Below are positions 50,821 to 59,860 of a stretch of DNA of 64,000 nt, piece after piece (within the stretch, counting starts at the first letter, position 1; each line of letters begins with the position of its first letter). Position numbers and translations under genes: made by a program. The stretch covers positions 1 through 64,000 of the forward strand of contig CAMZDG010000014.1 in the NCBI GenBank assembly GCA_947305245.1. Direction: 5' to 3'. This DNA comes from an uncultured Lachnospiraceae bacterium. GTDB lineage: Bacteria; Bacillota; Clostridia; Lachnospirales; Lachnospiraceae. Under the pieces are notes generated by a model. The model saw only the letters and a program-made list of their open reading frames with translations, was not told where the DNA came from and searched no databases.

Positions 50821-50856
50821 GTTAGGTAGCTAACAAATATGTTAGCCACCTAACAT
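50819..50856 (+). promoter_or_regulatory. Long palindromic operator, probably for MarR
   Basis: ATGTTAGGT-A-GCTAACA (50819-50835) is mirrored by TGTTAGC-C-ACCTAACAT (50840-50856) with one central mismatch. It starts in the -10 box, so bound repressor would block the promoter. Each half contains a smaller GTTAG/CTAAC dyad, allowing two dimers. Confidence 0.85.
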
Positions 50857-50892
50857 TTTTGTTTGATAAAGTTTGAGAGAAAGGAGCTTGCC

Positions 50893-51339
50893 ATGGCAGA
50901 AAAGCAGGAGCGGGCGATCGGATTCGAGTTGGGAATGCTTCACAATTTGATCCGAAGGAGCTTAAATCAAAGGTTTTCCGAGAACGGACTGGAAGATCTC
51001 GGCGGCGTGCAGGGTCCCGTGATCGGTTACATTTATCAGAACAGTCAGAAGCAGGACGTATTTCAAAAGGACATTGAGAAATGGTTTAAGATCCGGCGGT
51101 CCACGGCGACGGTGATGCTTCAGAACATGGAGCAAAAGGGTCTGATCGAGAGAGTGTCGGTGCCAAATGACGGGAGATTAAAGAAGATCGTGCTCACGGA
51201 CAAGGCGAAGGATCGTCACATTCGCGTGAAGGAGCAGATTGAGATCTTCCACCGGGATCTCGAGGAGGGCATCACGAAGAAGGAAAAGGAAGAATTCCTC
51301 AGGATCTTGGACCGGATCCGCGCAAACTTAGAGAAGTAA
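50893..51339 (+). CDS. MarR-family regulator
   Basis: A 148-residue winged-helix protein: LIRRSLNQRFSENGLEDLGG, DVFQKDIEKWFKIRRSTATVML (HTH, core KIRRSTATVMLQNME), RVSVPNDGRLKKIVLT (wing). MarR proteins of this type repress adjacent drug exporters. It precedes two ABC half-transporter genes and has a strong palindrome over its promoter. AAGGAG sets the ATG at 50893. Confidence 0.94.
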   Translation: MAEKQERAIGFELGMLHNLIRRSLNQRFSENGLEDLGGVQGPVIGYIYQNSQKQDVFQKDIEKWFKIRRSTATVMLQNMEQKGLIERVSVPNDGRLKKIVLTDKAKDRHIRVKEQIEIFHRDLEEGITKKEKEEFLRILDRIRANLEK

Positions 51340-51440
51340 GCATGCCTATGGCAAGAAAGAAGCTCTGGGAACGAGCATGCGAATAGCAAGGAAGAAATGC
51401 TTCGACAGGAAGAGCTCGAAGCGGCAGAAAGGGTAGCAAG

Positions 51441-53192
51441 ATGATAAAGACGTTAGCAAAACAGATCAAGGAATTTAAGAGAGATTCCATTATGACCCCC
51501 TGTTTTATGATCCTGGAGGTCCTCATGGAAACTTTGATCCCCCTGCTCATGGGTTCCATCATCAATGAGGGAATCGAAGCGGGGAACATGAATCACATTT
51601 ATCTCATGGGCGGTGCGATGCTGATCGCCGCGGTGGTCGGCTTATATGCGGGCGCCATGGGAGGTAAGTACGGTGCGAGGGCATCCACCGGCTTTGCAAA
51701 GAATTTGAGAGAGGCGATGTTTACGAACATTCAGAGCTTCTCCTTCGCCAACATTGACAAGTTCTCCACGGCAGGTCTCGTGACGAGACTGACCACGGAC
51801 GTGAGCAATCTGCAGAATGCTTATCAGATGATCCTGCGCATGTGCATCCGCGCTCCGTTCTCCCTTGTGATCGCGATGACGGCGGCATTCTTTGTCAGCC
51901 CCAGGATCGCAAGCATCTATCTTGTGGCAGTGCTGATCCTCGGAACGATCCTCGCGATCATCATGAAGTTTGCGATGAAGTACTTCTCTCACTTGTTTGA
52001 GAAGTACGACGCGCTGAACGAGAGCACGCAGGAGAACGTAACTGCGGCGAGAGTGGTCAAGGCTTACGTGCGTGAGGATTATGAGATCGGCAAGTTTAAG
52101 AAGGCCAGCGGCGACGTGTATGACCTCGGCGTGAAGGCAGAGAAGATGGTCATCCTGAACAGCCCCTTCATGCAGGCGACCGTATATACCTGTATCCTTC
52201 TCATCAGCTGGGTGGGCGCGCACATGATCGTCAGCGAAGAGCTGCAGATCGGTGATCTGTCAACGCTCCTTGCGTATTGCATGAACATATTGATGAACCT
52301 GATGATGCTCTCCATGGTATTCGTCATGATCACCATGAGTATGGCCAGCGCAAAGCGTATCTGCGCCGTGCTGAACGAAGAGCCGACCATCAAGAACCCT
52401 GAAGATCCCGTGATGAACGTGGCGGACGGCAGTATCGTGTTCGATCACGTGACCTTCCGTTATAATGAACATTCCGAGACGCCCGTTCTCGACAACATAA
52501 ACCTCAAGATCGCATCCGGTGAGACCATCGGCATCATCGGCGGTACCGGAAGCTCCAAGACGAGCCTTGTGAATCTTGTCAGCAGACTGTATGACGTCTC
52601 CCAGGGCAGCGTTCTTGTCGGCGGCAGGGACGTAAGGTCTTATGACCTGGAGGTGCTCAGAAATCAGGTGGCCGTGGTATTGCAGAAGAACGAGCTGTTC
52701 TACGGCACCATCTTTGACAACCTCCGCTGGGGCGATGAGAATGCGACGGATGAGGAATGCATTAGGGCTTGTCAGCTGGCCTGCGCGGATGAATTCATCG
52801 AGAAGATGCCTGAGGGCTATAACACGTACATCGAGCAGGGCGGCGCCAACGTCTCCGGCGGTCAGAAGCAAAGGCTCTGTATCGCGAGGGCGCTCCTCAA
52901 GAAGCCGAAGATCCTGATCCTCGATGACAGCACCAGCGCCGTGGACACGGCGACGGACGCGAAGATCCGCAAGGCCTTCGCCGAGGCGATCCCGAACGTG
53001 ACAAAGCTGATCATTGCACAGAGAATTTCCAGCGTGGAGCACGCGGACCGCATCATCGTCATGAATGACGGTAAGGTGGACGGCGTCGGAACGCATGAGG
53101 AATTGCTCGCGAATAACGTGATCTACCGCGAAGTGTACGAAGCACAGACCGGCGGTAATCGCGACTTTGATGAGAATGGAGGTGAGCACTAA
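51441..53192 (+). CDS. ABC exporter half-transporter A (degenerate nucleotide site)
   Basis: A 583-residue six-helix ABC half-transporter. Walker A is GGTGSSKTS, the signature VSGGQKQRL is intact, but Walker B reads ILILDDS (Asp instead of the catalytic Glu) and the H-loop is IAQRIS (Gln instead of His). This is the non-catalytic partner of a heterodimeric exporter such as BmrC/D or LmrC/D. Stop and next start overlap (TAATG). Drug or lipid export is likely; the substrate is unknown. Confidence 0.94.
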   Translation: MIKTLAKQIKEFKRDSIMTPCFMILEVLMETLIPLLMGSIINEGIEAGNMNHIYLMGGAMLIAAVVGLYAGAMGGKYGARASTGFAKNLREAMFTNIQSFSFANIDKFSTAGLVTRLTTDVSNLQNAYQMILRMCIRAPFSLVIAMTAAFFVSPRIASIYLVAVLILGTILAIIMKFAMKYFSHLFEKYDALNESTQENVTAARVVKAYVREDYEIGKFKKASGDVYDLGVKAEKMVILNSPFMQATVYTCILLISWVGAHMIVSEELQIGDLSTLLAYCMNILMNLMMLSMVFVMITMSMASAKRICAVLNEEPTIKNPEDPVMNVADGSIVFDHVTFRYNEHSETPVLDNINLKIASGETIGIIGGTGSSKTSLVNLVSRLYDVSQGSVLVGGRDVRSYDLEVLRNQVAVVLQKNELFYGTIFDNLRWGDENATDEECIRACQLACADEFIEKMPEGYNTYIEQGGANVSGGQKQRLCIARALLKKPKILILDDSTSAVDTATDAKIRKAFAEAIPNVTKLIIAQRISSVEHADRIIVMNDGKVDGVGTHEELLANNVIYREVYEAQTGGNRDFDENGGEH

Positions 53193-55153
53193 TGGCAGTG
53201 AAGAGACCTGAACCTGTACAAAAGATGGGCGGTGGCCGCGGCCCGGGAAACAGACCCCCGAGAGGCGTGAAGGGCCCGAAGATCGAAAATGCCGGTAAGA
53301 TCTTTATGCGGTTAGTGGCTTACGTGGGGAAATATTATTGGTTCCACTGGATCTTGGTTGCGATCTGCATCGTGGGAAGCGTTCTTGCAAACCTCCAGGG
53401 TACCATGTTTACCAAGACCTTGATCGATGATTATATCCGCCCGCTGTTCCAGACGGCGCAGGAGGGCGGCACGGCGGATTTCACCGGACTGCTCGGTGCC
53501 ATGGAGAGGGTGGCGATCTTCTACCTGTTGGGCATCACCTGTGCTTATACGCAGGCGCGCATCCTTCTCGTCGTGACGCAGGGAACCATGAGACGCATCC
53601 GAAACGAAATGTTCGAGCACATGGAAAAGCTTCCCATCAAGTACTTCGACACGCATGCACACGGCGACGTGATGTCCCTGTATACCAATGACGTTGACAC
53701 GCTCCGTCAGATGATCAGCCAGAGTATGCCGCAGATGTTCAACTCCGTCATCACCGTGGTCAGCACCTTTATCGCCATGATCGTGCTGAGCGTTCCGCTG
53801 ACCTTGCTCACTATTGTAATGGTAGGCGTGATGCTCTTTACCTCCGGTAAGATCGCGGGGCTCTCGAGCAAGAACTTTGTGGCGCAGCAGAGAAACCTCG
53901 GCCTTGTGAACGGCTACATCGAAGAGATGATGAGCGGACAGAAGGTGGTCAAGGTATTCTGTCATGAGAACAGAAACCTGGAGGACTTCAAGGAGCTGAA
54001 TAACGAACTTTTTGACAGTGCATATAAGGCAAATAAGTTTGCCAACATCATGATGCCCATCAATGCACAGCTCGGCACGGTTTCCTACGTGCTCTGCGCC
54101 TGCGTGGGCGGCGCGCTTGCGCTCAATGGCATCGGCGGCTTCACCGTCGGCGGTCTGACCGCATTCCTGACCCTGAACAGAGGCTTTAACATGCCCATCA
54201 ATCAGGTGAGCATGCAGATGAACTCCATCGTTATGGCAATGGCCGGCGCAAAGCGTGTGTTCGACCTGCTGGATGAGAAGCCTGAGGTGGACGAGGGCTA
54301 CGTGACGCTGGTGAACGCTAAGGAAGAGGGCGGCGAGCTCGTGGAGAGCGAGGAGCGCACGGGCCTCTGGGCTTGGAAGCACACGCACCAGGCGGACGGC
54401 AGCGTGACTTACGTTCCGCTGAAGGGCGAGGTGGTCTTCGACGGCGTGGACTTTGGTTATACGGACGAGAAGATGGTGCTGCATGACATCGAGCTCTTTG
54501 CAAAGCCCGGTCAGAAGATCGCGTTCGTAGGCTCCACCGGTGCAGGTAAGACGACGATCACGAATCTGATCAACCGTTTCTATGACATTCAGGACGGTAA
54601 GATCCGCTACGACGGCATTAACGTGAATAAGATCAAGAAGGCTGACCTGAGAAGGTCGCTGGGCATCGTGCTGCAGGAGACGAACCTCTTTACGGCCAGC
54701 GTGATGGACAACATCCGCTTCGGTAAGCTGGATGCGACGGACGAGGAGGTCATCGCGGCGGCGAAGCTTGCGAACGCGGACACCTTTATCCGTCAGCTTC
54801 CCGACGGTTATAACACGATCCTTTCCGGCAACGGCGCAAACCTGAGTCAGGGGCAGAGGCAGCTCCTTGCCATCGCCCGCGCGGCGATCGCGGATCCGCC
54901 GGTGCTGATCCTGGATGAGGCAACCTCCTCCATCGATACGAGAACGGAGAAGATCGTGCAGGACGGCATGGATAAGTTGATGCACGGCAGGACGACGTTC
55001 GTCATCGCGCACAGGCTGTCCACGGTCCAGAACAGTGACTGTATCATGGTCATGGAGCAGGGGCGGATCATCGAGCGGGGCACCCACGACGAGCTCCTGG
55101 CGGCGCAGGGGAAGTATTACCAGCTCTACACGGGCAGTTCCATTTCCGCGTAG
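53192..55153 (+). CDS. ABC exporter half-transporter B (catalytic)
   Basis: A 653-residue half-transporter with a basic Gly/Pro-rich N-terminus, six helices and a full ATPase domain: GSTGAGKTT (Walker A), LSQGQRQLLAIARA, ILDEATSSID (Walker B with Glu) and IAHRLST (His). A roughly 45-residue acidic insert with EEGGELVESEERTGLW lies between the membrane and ATPase domains. It pairs with the preceding degenerate subunit. The last codons form one arm of a 35-bp inverted repeat with downstream DNA. Confidence 0.95.
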   Translation: MAVKRPEPVQKMGGGRGPGNRPPRGVKGPKIENAGKIFMRLVAYVGKYYWFHWILVAICIVGSVLANLQGTMFTKTLIDDYIRPLFQTAQEGGTADFTGLLGAMERVAIFYLLGITCAYTQARILLVVTQGTMRRIRNEMFEHMEKLPIKYFDTHAHGDVMSLYTNDVDTLRQMISQSMPQMFNSVITVVSTFIAMIVLSVPLTLLTIVMVGVMLFTSGKIAGLSSKNFVAQQRNLGLVNGYIEEMMSGQKVVKVFCHENRNLEDFKELNNELFDSAYKANKFANIMMPINAQLGTVSYVLCACVGGALALNGIGGFTVGGLTAFLTLNRGFNMPINQVSMQMNSIVMAMAGAKRVFDLLDEKPEVDEGYVTLVNAKEEGGELVESEERTGLWAWKHTHQADGSVTYVPLKGEVVFDGVDFGYTDEKMVLHDIELFAKPGQKIAFVGSTGAGKTTITNLINRFYDIQDGKIRYDGINVNKIKKADLRRSLGIVLQETNLFTASVMDNIRFGKLDATDEEVIAAAKLANADTFIRQLPDGYNTILSGNGANLSQGQRQLLAIARAAIADPPVLILDEATSSIDTRTEKIVQDGMDKLMHGRTTFVIAHRLSTVQNSDCIMVMEQGRIIERGTHDELLAAQGKYYQLYTGSSISA

Positions 55154-55451
55154 GGTGGTTAAGGTTAAGGACTCGGGGTGAGGGCTGTATAGTTGCTCTC
55201 GCGTGCCCTTCGGCACGTCCTTCGCTTCGCTCAGGATCGCAGGCAAAGCCTGCGACATGCACGTTCGCACTCCGGAGCGCGACGTAGTGGTACTAAGGCG
55301 TTGCTCACGGAAGTGCATGAATGCCCTTCTGTGAGCACCGTCTAAGTACCAACGTCGCTTACGGGCCTGAGAGCAGCTATACAGCCCTTCCCCTCGAGTA
55401 ATCCAATATTGCCAGTCCTGCGCGGAAATGGAACTGCCCGTGTAGAGCTGG
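55120..55451. repeat. 35-bp inverted repeat of the exporter gene end, flanking element copy 3
   Basis: The end of the ABC gene (55120-55154, starting CCAGCTCTACACGGGC) recurs in inverse at 55417-55451 with 34 of 35 matches. The repeat stops abruptly at both sides and encloses the structured element at 55171-55399. Confidence 0.93.
55171..55399 (-). repeat. Structured rod-like repeat element, copy 3
   Basis: Read on the minus strand: ACTCGAGGGG start, AGGGCTGTATAG/CTATACAGCCCT helix, C-A mismatch, GCTCTC/GAGAGC helix, GGTACTTAG/CTTAGTACC with the same T-T mismatch, then a GTGCTCAC/GTGAGC-A-C apical helix. The 3' side carries extra hairpins (CGCAGGCTTTGCCTGCG; CGTGCCGAAGGGCACG) also present in copy 2. 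The other end is CCCCGAGT. Confidence 0.87.
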
Positions 55452-55480
55452 CGAGGAGGATGAAGAGAGAATAAGGATGA

Positions 55481-55510
55481 AATCCCAAGGCGAGAGCCCT
55501 GGGATTTTTT
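55481..55510 (+). terminator. Intrinsic terminator between the two structured elements
   Basis: AATCCCAAGGC (55481-55491) pairs with GCCCTGGGATT (55496-55506), one mismatch, GAGA loop, T run 55505-55510. It ends transcription from the exporter operon or from the inverted repeat. Confidence 0.88.
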
Positions 55511-55584
55511 AGTTTACGTTTAGGGTTTTTAGAGGTAAAATATAGTAAGTGAATTGAGTAATGCCATCACGTGAGCGGCAGGAA

Positions 55585-55826
55585 ACTCGAGGGGGAGGGG
55601 CTGCATGGCCTCTCTCAGGCCCGTGTGCCAAGCGTCGGTACTTAGTTGGCGTATGCCGACGCTCCAGTACGAAGTAATGGAAGCGGCGGCGACAACTTAG
55701 TACCGCTACGCTGCATTCATGTCGCAGACTTGTCTGCGATCCGATGCGAAGCGAGGACGAGCCGAAGGCTCGCCAAAAAGTGCGAGAGCGTGCCTGAGAG
55801 AGACTATGCAGCCCCCACCCCCGAGT
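55585..55826 (+). repeat. Structured rod-like repeat element, copy 2
   Basis: ACTCGAGGGGG (55585-55595) to CCCCCGAGT (55818-55826). Helices: GGGGCTGCAT/ATGCAGCCCC (55597-55606/55806-55815), CTCTCTCAGGC/GCCTGAGAGAG (55610-55620/55792-55802), AGCGT..GGTACTTAGTTG/CAACTTAGTACC..ACGCT (55631-55712). The C-A and T-T mismatches fall at the same positions as in copy 1. A side domain with GTCGCAGACTTGTCTGCGAT and GAGCCGAAGGCTC is shared with copy 3 but absent from copy 1. It ends 44 bp before the pepT ATG. Outside the elements, 55154-55870 holds no gene. Confidence 0.88.
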
Positions 55827-55870
55827 TCGTGTATTTCCCTGTGAGGGCGTTAGGAAAGAGAGGTTGTGGG

Positions 55871-57112
55871 ATGGAGAGGTTGGCGCCGGTGGAACGGTTT
55901 TTGCGGTACGTAAGGATTGACACGCAGTCGGACGAGAATTCGGGGCAAAGTCCCAGCACGGCGAAGCAGCATGATCTGGCGAAGGTGCTGGCGGCGGAAC
56001 TGAAGGAGATGGGGGCCAAGGAGATCACGTATGATAAGAAGCACTGCTACGTGTATGCGACGATCCCCGCAACGAAAGGGTATGAGAAGGCACCGACGCT
56101 TGGCTTTATCGCGCATATGGACACCTCGCCTGCGGTGACGGGTGCGAACGTGAAGCCCAAGCGGATCAGGAAATATGACGGCGAGGACATTGTGCTGAAC
56201 AAGAAAAAGCAGATCGTCATGAAGGTGGAGGAGTTCCCGGAGCTAAAAGAGCTCGTGGGGGAGGACCTGATCGTGACGGACGGCACGACGCTTCTTGGCG
56301 CGGATGATAAGGCGGGCGTGGCCGAGATCATGGCCATGGCGGAGTTCCTGATGAAGTATCCTGAGATCAAGCACGGGAAGATCCGCATCGGATTTACGCC
56401 GGATGAGGAGATCGGCTGTGGTCCGGATCATTTCGACCTGGAGCGGTTTGGCGCGGATTTCGCGTATACCGTGGACGGCGGAGCTTTGGGAGAGCTGGAA
56501 TTCGAGAATTTCAACGCGGCGTCGGCGAAGCTGACGGTGTATGGGCGGAACACGCATCCTGGCAGCGCGAAGGGGAAGATGATCAATTCGATCCTTGTCG
56601 CGCAGGAGTTCCAGAGTCTCCTGCCCACCTTCGAGAATCCCGCGTATACGGAGGGGTATGAAGGGTTCTTCCATCTTGACGGCATCAGCGGCAACGTGGA
56701 GAAGACGACGTGTGAGTATATCATTCGTGATCATGATAAGAAGCTCTTTGAAAAGAAGAAGGCGGTCTTTGCGGAGTGCGCGGAGTTCCTGAACAAAAGG
56801 TATGGCGAGGGATGCGTGCAGGCGGAAGTGAAGGATACCTATTATAACATGCGCGAGGTGATGGGGCCTTACATGCATCTGATCGATCATGCGAAGGAGG
56901 CCATGGAAGAGCTTGGGATCGTTCCGAAGGTTTTGCCGATCCGCGGCGGCACGGACGGCGCGAGGCTGTCGTTCCTTGGGCTGCCCTGTCCGAATCTTTG
57001 CACCGGCGGAGCGAATTATCACAGCAGGTTTGAGTACGTCCACGTGCAGGGGATGGAGAAGACGGCGGAGCTTTTGGTACGGCTGGTGGAAGCTTACGGA
57101 ATACAAAAGTAA
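55871..57112 (+). CDS. pepT: Peptidase T (tripeptide aminopeptidase)
   Basis: A 413-residue M20B metallopeptidase. [10 protein letters not shown] (metal His and catalytic Asp), [14 protein letters not shown] (bridging Asp), [11 protein letters not shown] (catalytic Glu-Glu), [11 protein letters not shown] and [16 protein letters not shown] place all zinc ligands. It removes N-terminal residues from tripeptides in the cytosol. The frame is open upstream to 55646, but that part runs through the structured repeat element and is not coding; ATG 55871 with GAGAGG upstream gives the family N-terminus ([15 protein letters not shown]). Confidence 0.96.
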   Translation: MERLAPVERFLRYVRIDTQSDENSGQSPSTAKQHDLAKVLAAELKEMGAKEITYDKKHCYVYATIPATKGYEKAPTLGFIAHMDTSPAVTGANVKPKRIRKYDGEDIVLNKKKQIVMKVEEFPELKELVGEDLIVTDGTTLLGADDKAGVAEIMAMAEFLMKYPEIKHGKIRIGFTPDEEIGCGPDHFDLERFGADFAYTVDGGALGELEFENFNAASAKLTVYGRNTHPGSAKGKMINSILVAQEFQSLLPTFENPAYTEGYEGFFHLDGISGNVEKTTCEYIIRDHDKKLFEKKKAVFAECAEFLNKRYGEGCVQAEVKDTYYNMREVMGPYMHLIDHAKEAMEELGIVPKVLPIRGGTDGARLSFLGLPCPNLCTGGANYHSRFEYVHVQGMEKTAELLVRLVEAYGIQK

Positions 57113-57119
57113 AAAAAAC

Positions 57120-57148
57120 TTGTTGCAAAGAGACAAGTGTGGTAGAAT
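57120..57148 (+). promoter_or_regulatory. Promoter of the aquaporin gene
   Basis: TTGTTG (57120-57125), 17 bp, TAGAAT (57143-57148). A GCCGCC/GGCGGC hairpin in the leader (57211-57229) lies just before the ribosome site. Confidence 0.65.
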
Positions 57149-57241
57149 AAGAATGATGGCGCAGAGTAGGCTCTTGTGACGGATGTGCCGGGGATCTAAC
57201 ATGAGGAGCCGCCCCGTGAGGCGGCGGAAAGGTAGGGGTAT

Positions 57242-57934
57242 ATGAAGAAATTACTGGCAGAATGTATTGGTACCTGTGTGCTCGTGGTGTGCGGTTGCGG
57301 TACGGCAATGTTGGTAGGATGTGATGCTGCGAACGGCGGCGGCTATATCCTGACGGCTCTGGCCTTTGGTCTGACCATTGTGGCCATGGCTTACAGCATT
57401 GGGAACATCTCCGGATGTCATATCAATCCGGCCGTTTCCTTAGGCGTTCTGATGACCGGCGGCATGAGTGTGAGCGAGTTCATTCAGTACGTAATAGCTC
57501 AGTGCGTGGGCGCGCTTGTTGGAAGCGGCATCCTCGCAGCGATCTTTGGACTGGGCGGCGTGACTGACATGACCGGCGGATTTGGATCGAACGGAGTTGG
57601 CGGGGTAGGCGGCAACTTGTTCGCAGGTCTTCTGGTTGAAATCGTTCTGACCTTCATCTTTGTGATCGCCATTCTCGGCGTGACCTCGAAGAAGGCAAAC
57701 CATGGTTCCTTCGGCGGATTGGTGATCGGTCTTTCCCTGGTTCTGGTTCACATCCTTGGAATCGGCCTGACCGGCACGAGCGTAAATCCCGCGAGAAGCC
57801 TTGGCCCTGCGATCGCGGCAGCGATCAGCGGAAATCTGGATCCCATCATTTGCGTATGGGTATTCATCGTTGGTCCTATGGCAGGCGCAGCCCTGGCAGC
57901 AGTGACTTACAAGTTTTTGGCAGCAGACAAATAG
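57242..57934 (+). CDS. aqpZ: Aquaporin (MIP family, AqpZ-like)
   Basis: A 230-residue, six-helix channel with two NPA motifs, HINPAVS (Asn62-Pro63-Ala64) and SVNPARS (Asn182-Pro183-Ala184), and the N-terminal LLAECIGTCVLV. The Arg after the second NPA is the selectivity filter residue. The compact second-half loop and short length fit a water-selective AqpZ-type pore rather than GlpF. No glycerol genes are adjacent. Confidence 0.92.
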   Translation: MKKLLAECIGTCVLVVCGCGTAMLVGCDAANGGGYILTALAFGLTIVAMAYSIGNISGCHINPAVSLGVLMTGGMSVSEFIQYVIAQCVGALVGSGILAAIFGLGGVTDMTGGFGSNGVGGVGGNLFAGLLVEIVLTFIFVIAILGVTSKKANHGSFGGLVIGLSLVLVHILGIGLTGTSVNPARSLGPAIAAAISGNLDPIICVWVFIVGPMAGAALAAVTYKFLAADK

Positions 57935-57970
57935 GCACTAAAGAATATATCAATGACGGAGGGTAAACAA

Positions 57971-59824
57971 ATGATAGTGTGTCCTAAGTGTGGAAAGGAA
58001 CTTGCAGACGGTACGAAATTCTGCAGCAAGTGTGGCGCGTCTTTGGTTGACGTAAAGCCTGCTGAGGAACCGAAGGCAGAGGCGCCTAAGAAGGAAGAGG
58101 CTCCGAAGGCTGAGGCACCTAAGAAGGAAGAAGCCAAGAAGGAAGAGCCCAAGAAGGAAGAAAAGAAGGCTGAGCCTAAGAAGGAAGAGAAGAAGGCTGA
58201 ACCTAAGAAGGAAGAGCCTAAGAAAGAGGAGCCCAAGAAGGAAGAAGCCAAGAAGGAAGAGCCTAAGAAAGAGGAGCCCAAGAAGGAAGAAGCCAAGAAG
58301 GAAGAGAAGAAGGCTGATCCCGAGAAGGCTGAGGGCGAGGGCAAAGAGAAGTTCCCGAAGGAATGGATCAAGTATATTGGCATCGGCGCTGCAGTTCTCG
58401 TTTTCCTGATCCTCCTGATCGCCCTGTTCTCCGGCGGCGGAAAGAAGGGTAAGGCATATGCTCTTTATCTGAAGGATGAGGAGATCATGTATTCGAACCT
58501 GAAGCCTAAGAAGGCATGGCAGGTTACCACGAAGCTTTCCAAGAATGGTGACATGGACAACGAGGATCTTCTGTCCGGCTCCAAGGTATATGAGTGCACG
58601 TTGTCCGAAGACGGTAAGATCCTGTTCTTCCCGGATAAGATCGAGCGTTCCGACGACGGCACGACCCTGTATTTCAGATACACGAGCAAGCCCAAGAAAG
58701 AGCCCGTGAAGATGGATTCTGAAATTGACGAGTATCACATCACCAAGAACGGCAGTCTTGTAACCTATCAGAAGACCTCCGGAGACATTTATCAGTACAA
58801 CGTAAAGAAGGAAGATAAGGTTAAGATCGCTTCTGAGGTAAGTGACTTCAGAGTGAACGAGGACGGAAGCCAGGTTGTATATTGCAAGACGACCGGTGAA
58901 CTCTATGTTTGGAACAAGAAGGACAGCGAGAAGCTTGACAGCGACGTAAAGAGCCTGAATGCAGTATACGGCAAGACCGTTTACTACACGAAGGACGGTA
59001 ACCTTTATAAGAAGGTTGGCACCAAGGATAAGGAAAAGGTTGTTTCCGATCTGTATTATGTTGTTAAGGTTTATGAAGGCGGCCAGATTTACTACGTAAA
59101 GAAGGACGACGGAAAGACTCTCTATTACTATAACGGCAAGGAATCCGAGAAGGTTGCTGATAACCTGAGCGACGTTACAAACTATTCTTCTCAGAGCCCC
59201 ATTGTAGTATATTCCGCAAAGGAATCTGAGAGCGACTCTAAGGCTTCTTACTATGTTGCAATCAAGACGACGGTCAGCGAGATCGAGCAGGAAGACCTGA
59301 CCAGAGTAAGATTCCAGAAGGATGGCAAGGTATTCTATTTCATCGCAGACCTGAACAAGGATGGCGACGAGGGCGACCTGTATCGCGCAAATGTTTCCGG
59401 TTCCAAGCTTGGCAAGGTTGAGAAGTATGACACCGAGGTTAGCACCACGATGTTCGGCATCTCCGAGAATAATGACGTTGTTTACTTCAAGGATTGCAGC
59501 AAGAGCGTTGGCGACCTTTACTTCAATAAGAAGAAGGTTGACTCCGACGTATACGCATACAGCGTAGATCTTTGCGAGAAGACCAAGCAGCTCTACTATC
59601 TGGTAGATTACAGCAAGAACGTTGGTACCTTAAAGGTTAGCAAGAATGGCGGTAAGGCGAAGAAGGTAGCGGATGACGTATTCAGCCCTGCAGTTCTTCC
59701 GAATGGTTACGTGCTTTACCTGTCTGATTACAGCACCAAGTATTATAAGGGTGAGCTCTATCTCTACAAGGGTGGCAAGCCCGTGAAGCTGGATGACGAG
59801 GTTAGCGCAATCTTGGCTTACTAA
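57971..59824 (+). CDS. Zinc-ribbon membrane protein with Lys/Glu repeats and a large ectodomain
   Basis: A 617-residue protein. It opens with a C4 zinc ribbon (CPKCGKELADGTKFCSKCG), then about 90 residues of KKEEPKKEEAKKEE repeats, one membrane helix (about residues 134-155) and a roughly 460-residue domain rich in Tyr, Lys and Val. Strand patterns such as VTYQKTSGDIYQYN, VVYCKTTGELYVWN and VYYTKDGNLYKK recur about every 35-45 residues, suggesting a DUF5050-like beta-propeller. ATG 57971 follows GGAGGG. Paired with a second zinc-ribbon protein downstream (36-bp gap). Function unknown. Confidence 0.82.
   Translation: MIVCPKCGKELADGTKFCSKCGASLVDVKPAEEPKAEAPKKEEAPKAEAPKKEEAKKEEPKKEEKKAEPKKEEKKAEPKKEEPKKEEPKKEEAKKEEPKKEEPKKEEAKKEEKKADPEKAEGEGKEKFPKEWIKYIGIGAAVLVFLILLIALFSGGGKKGKAYALYLKDEEIMYSNLKPKKAWQVTTKLSKNGDMDNEDLLSGSKVYECTLSEDGKILFFPDKIERSDDGTTLYFRYTSKPKKEPVKMDSEIDEYHITKNGSLVTYQKTSGDIYQYNVKKEDKVKIASEVSDFRVNEDGSQVVYCKTTGELYVWNKKDSEKLDSDVKSLNAVYGKTVYYTKDGNLYKKVGTKDKEKVVSDLYYVVKVYEGGQIYYVKKDDGKTLYYYNGKESEKVADNLSDVTNYSSQSPIVVYSAKESESDSKASYYVAIKTTVSEIEQEDLTRVRFQKDGKVFYFIADLNKDGDEGDLYRANVSGSKLGKVEKYDTEVSTTMFGISENNDVVYFKDCSKSVGDLYFNKKKVDSDVYAYSVDLCEKTKQLYYLVDYSKNVGTLKVSKNGGKAKKVADDVFSPAVLPNGYVLYLSDYSTKYYKGELYLYKGGKPVKLDDEVSAILAY
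58070..58330 (+). repeat. Coding repeat tract (Lys-Lys-Glu-Glu-Pro type)
   Basis: Degenerate 12- to 24-bp units based on CCTAAGAAGGAAGAG/GCCAAGAAGGAAGAG inside the zinc-ribbon gene at 57971. Prone to length change by slippage. Confidence 0.9.
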
Positions 59825-59860
59825 ATTGGATACGTACGGCAGAGGAAGGAGAGATAATCC

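Noticed and set aside
50819..50856. Terminator reading of the MarR palindrome
   Set aside because: It begins in the -10 box of the promoter and precedes the coding start, so an operator is the better explanation, despite the short T-run after it.
53312..55318. 668-codon open frame on the minus strand
   Set aside because: Antisense shadow of the ABC exporter gene and part of a structured repeat; no domain features.
55646..55870. N-terminal extension of pepT by 75 codons
   Set aside because: The extension crosses a structured repeat element shared with non-coding loci, and peptidase T proteins begin at the ATG at 55871.
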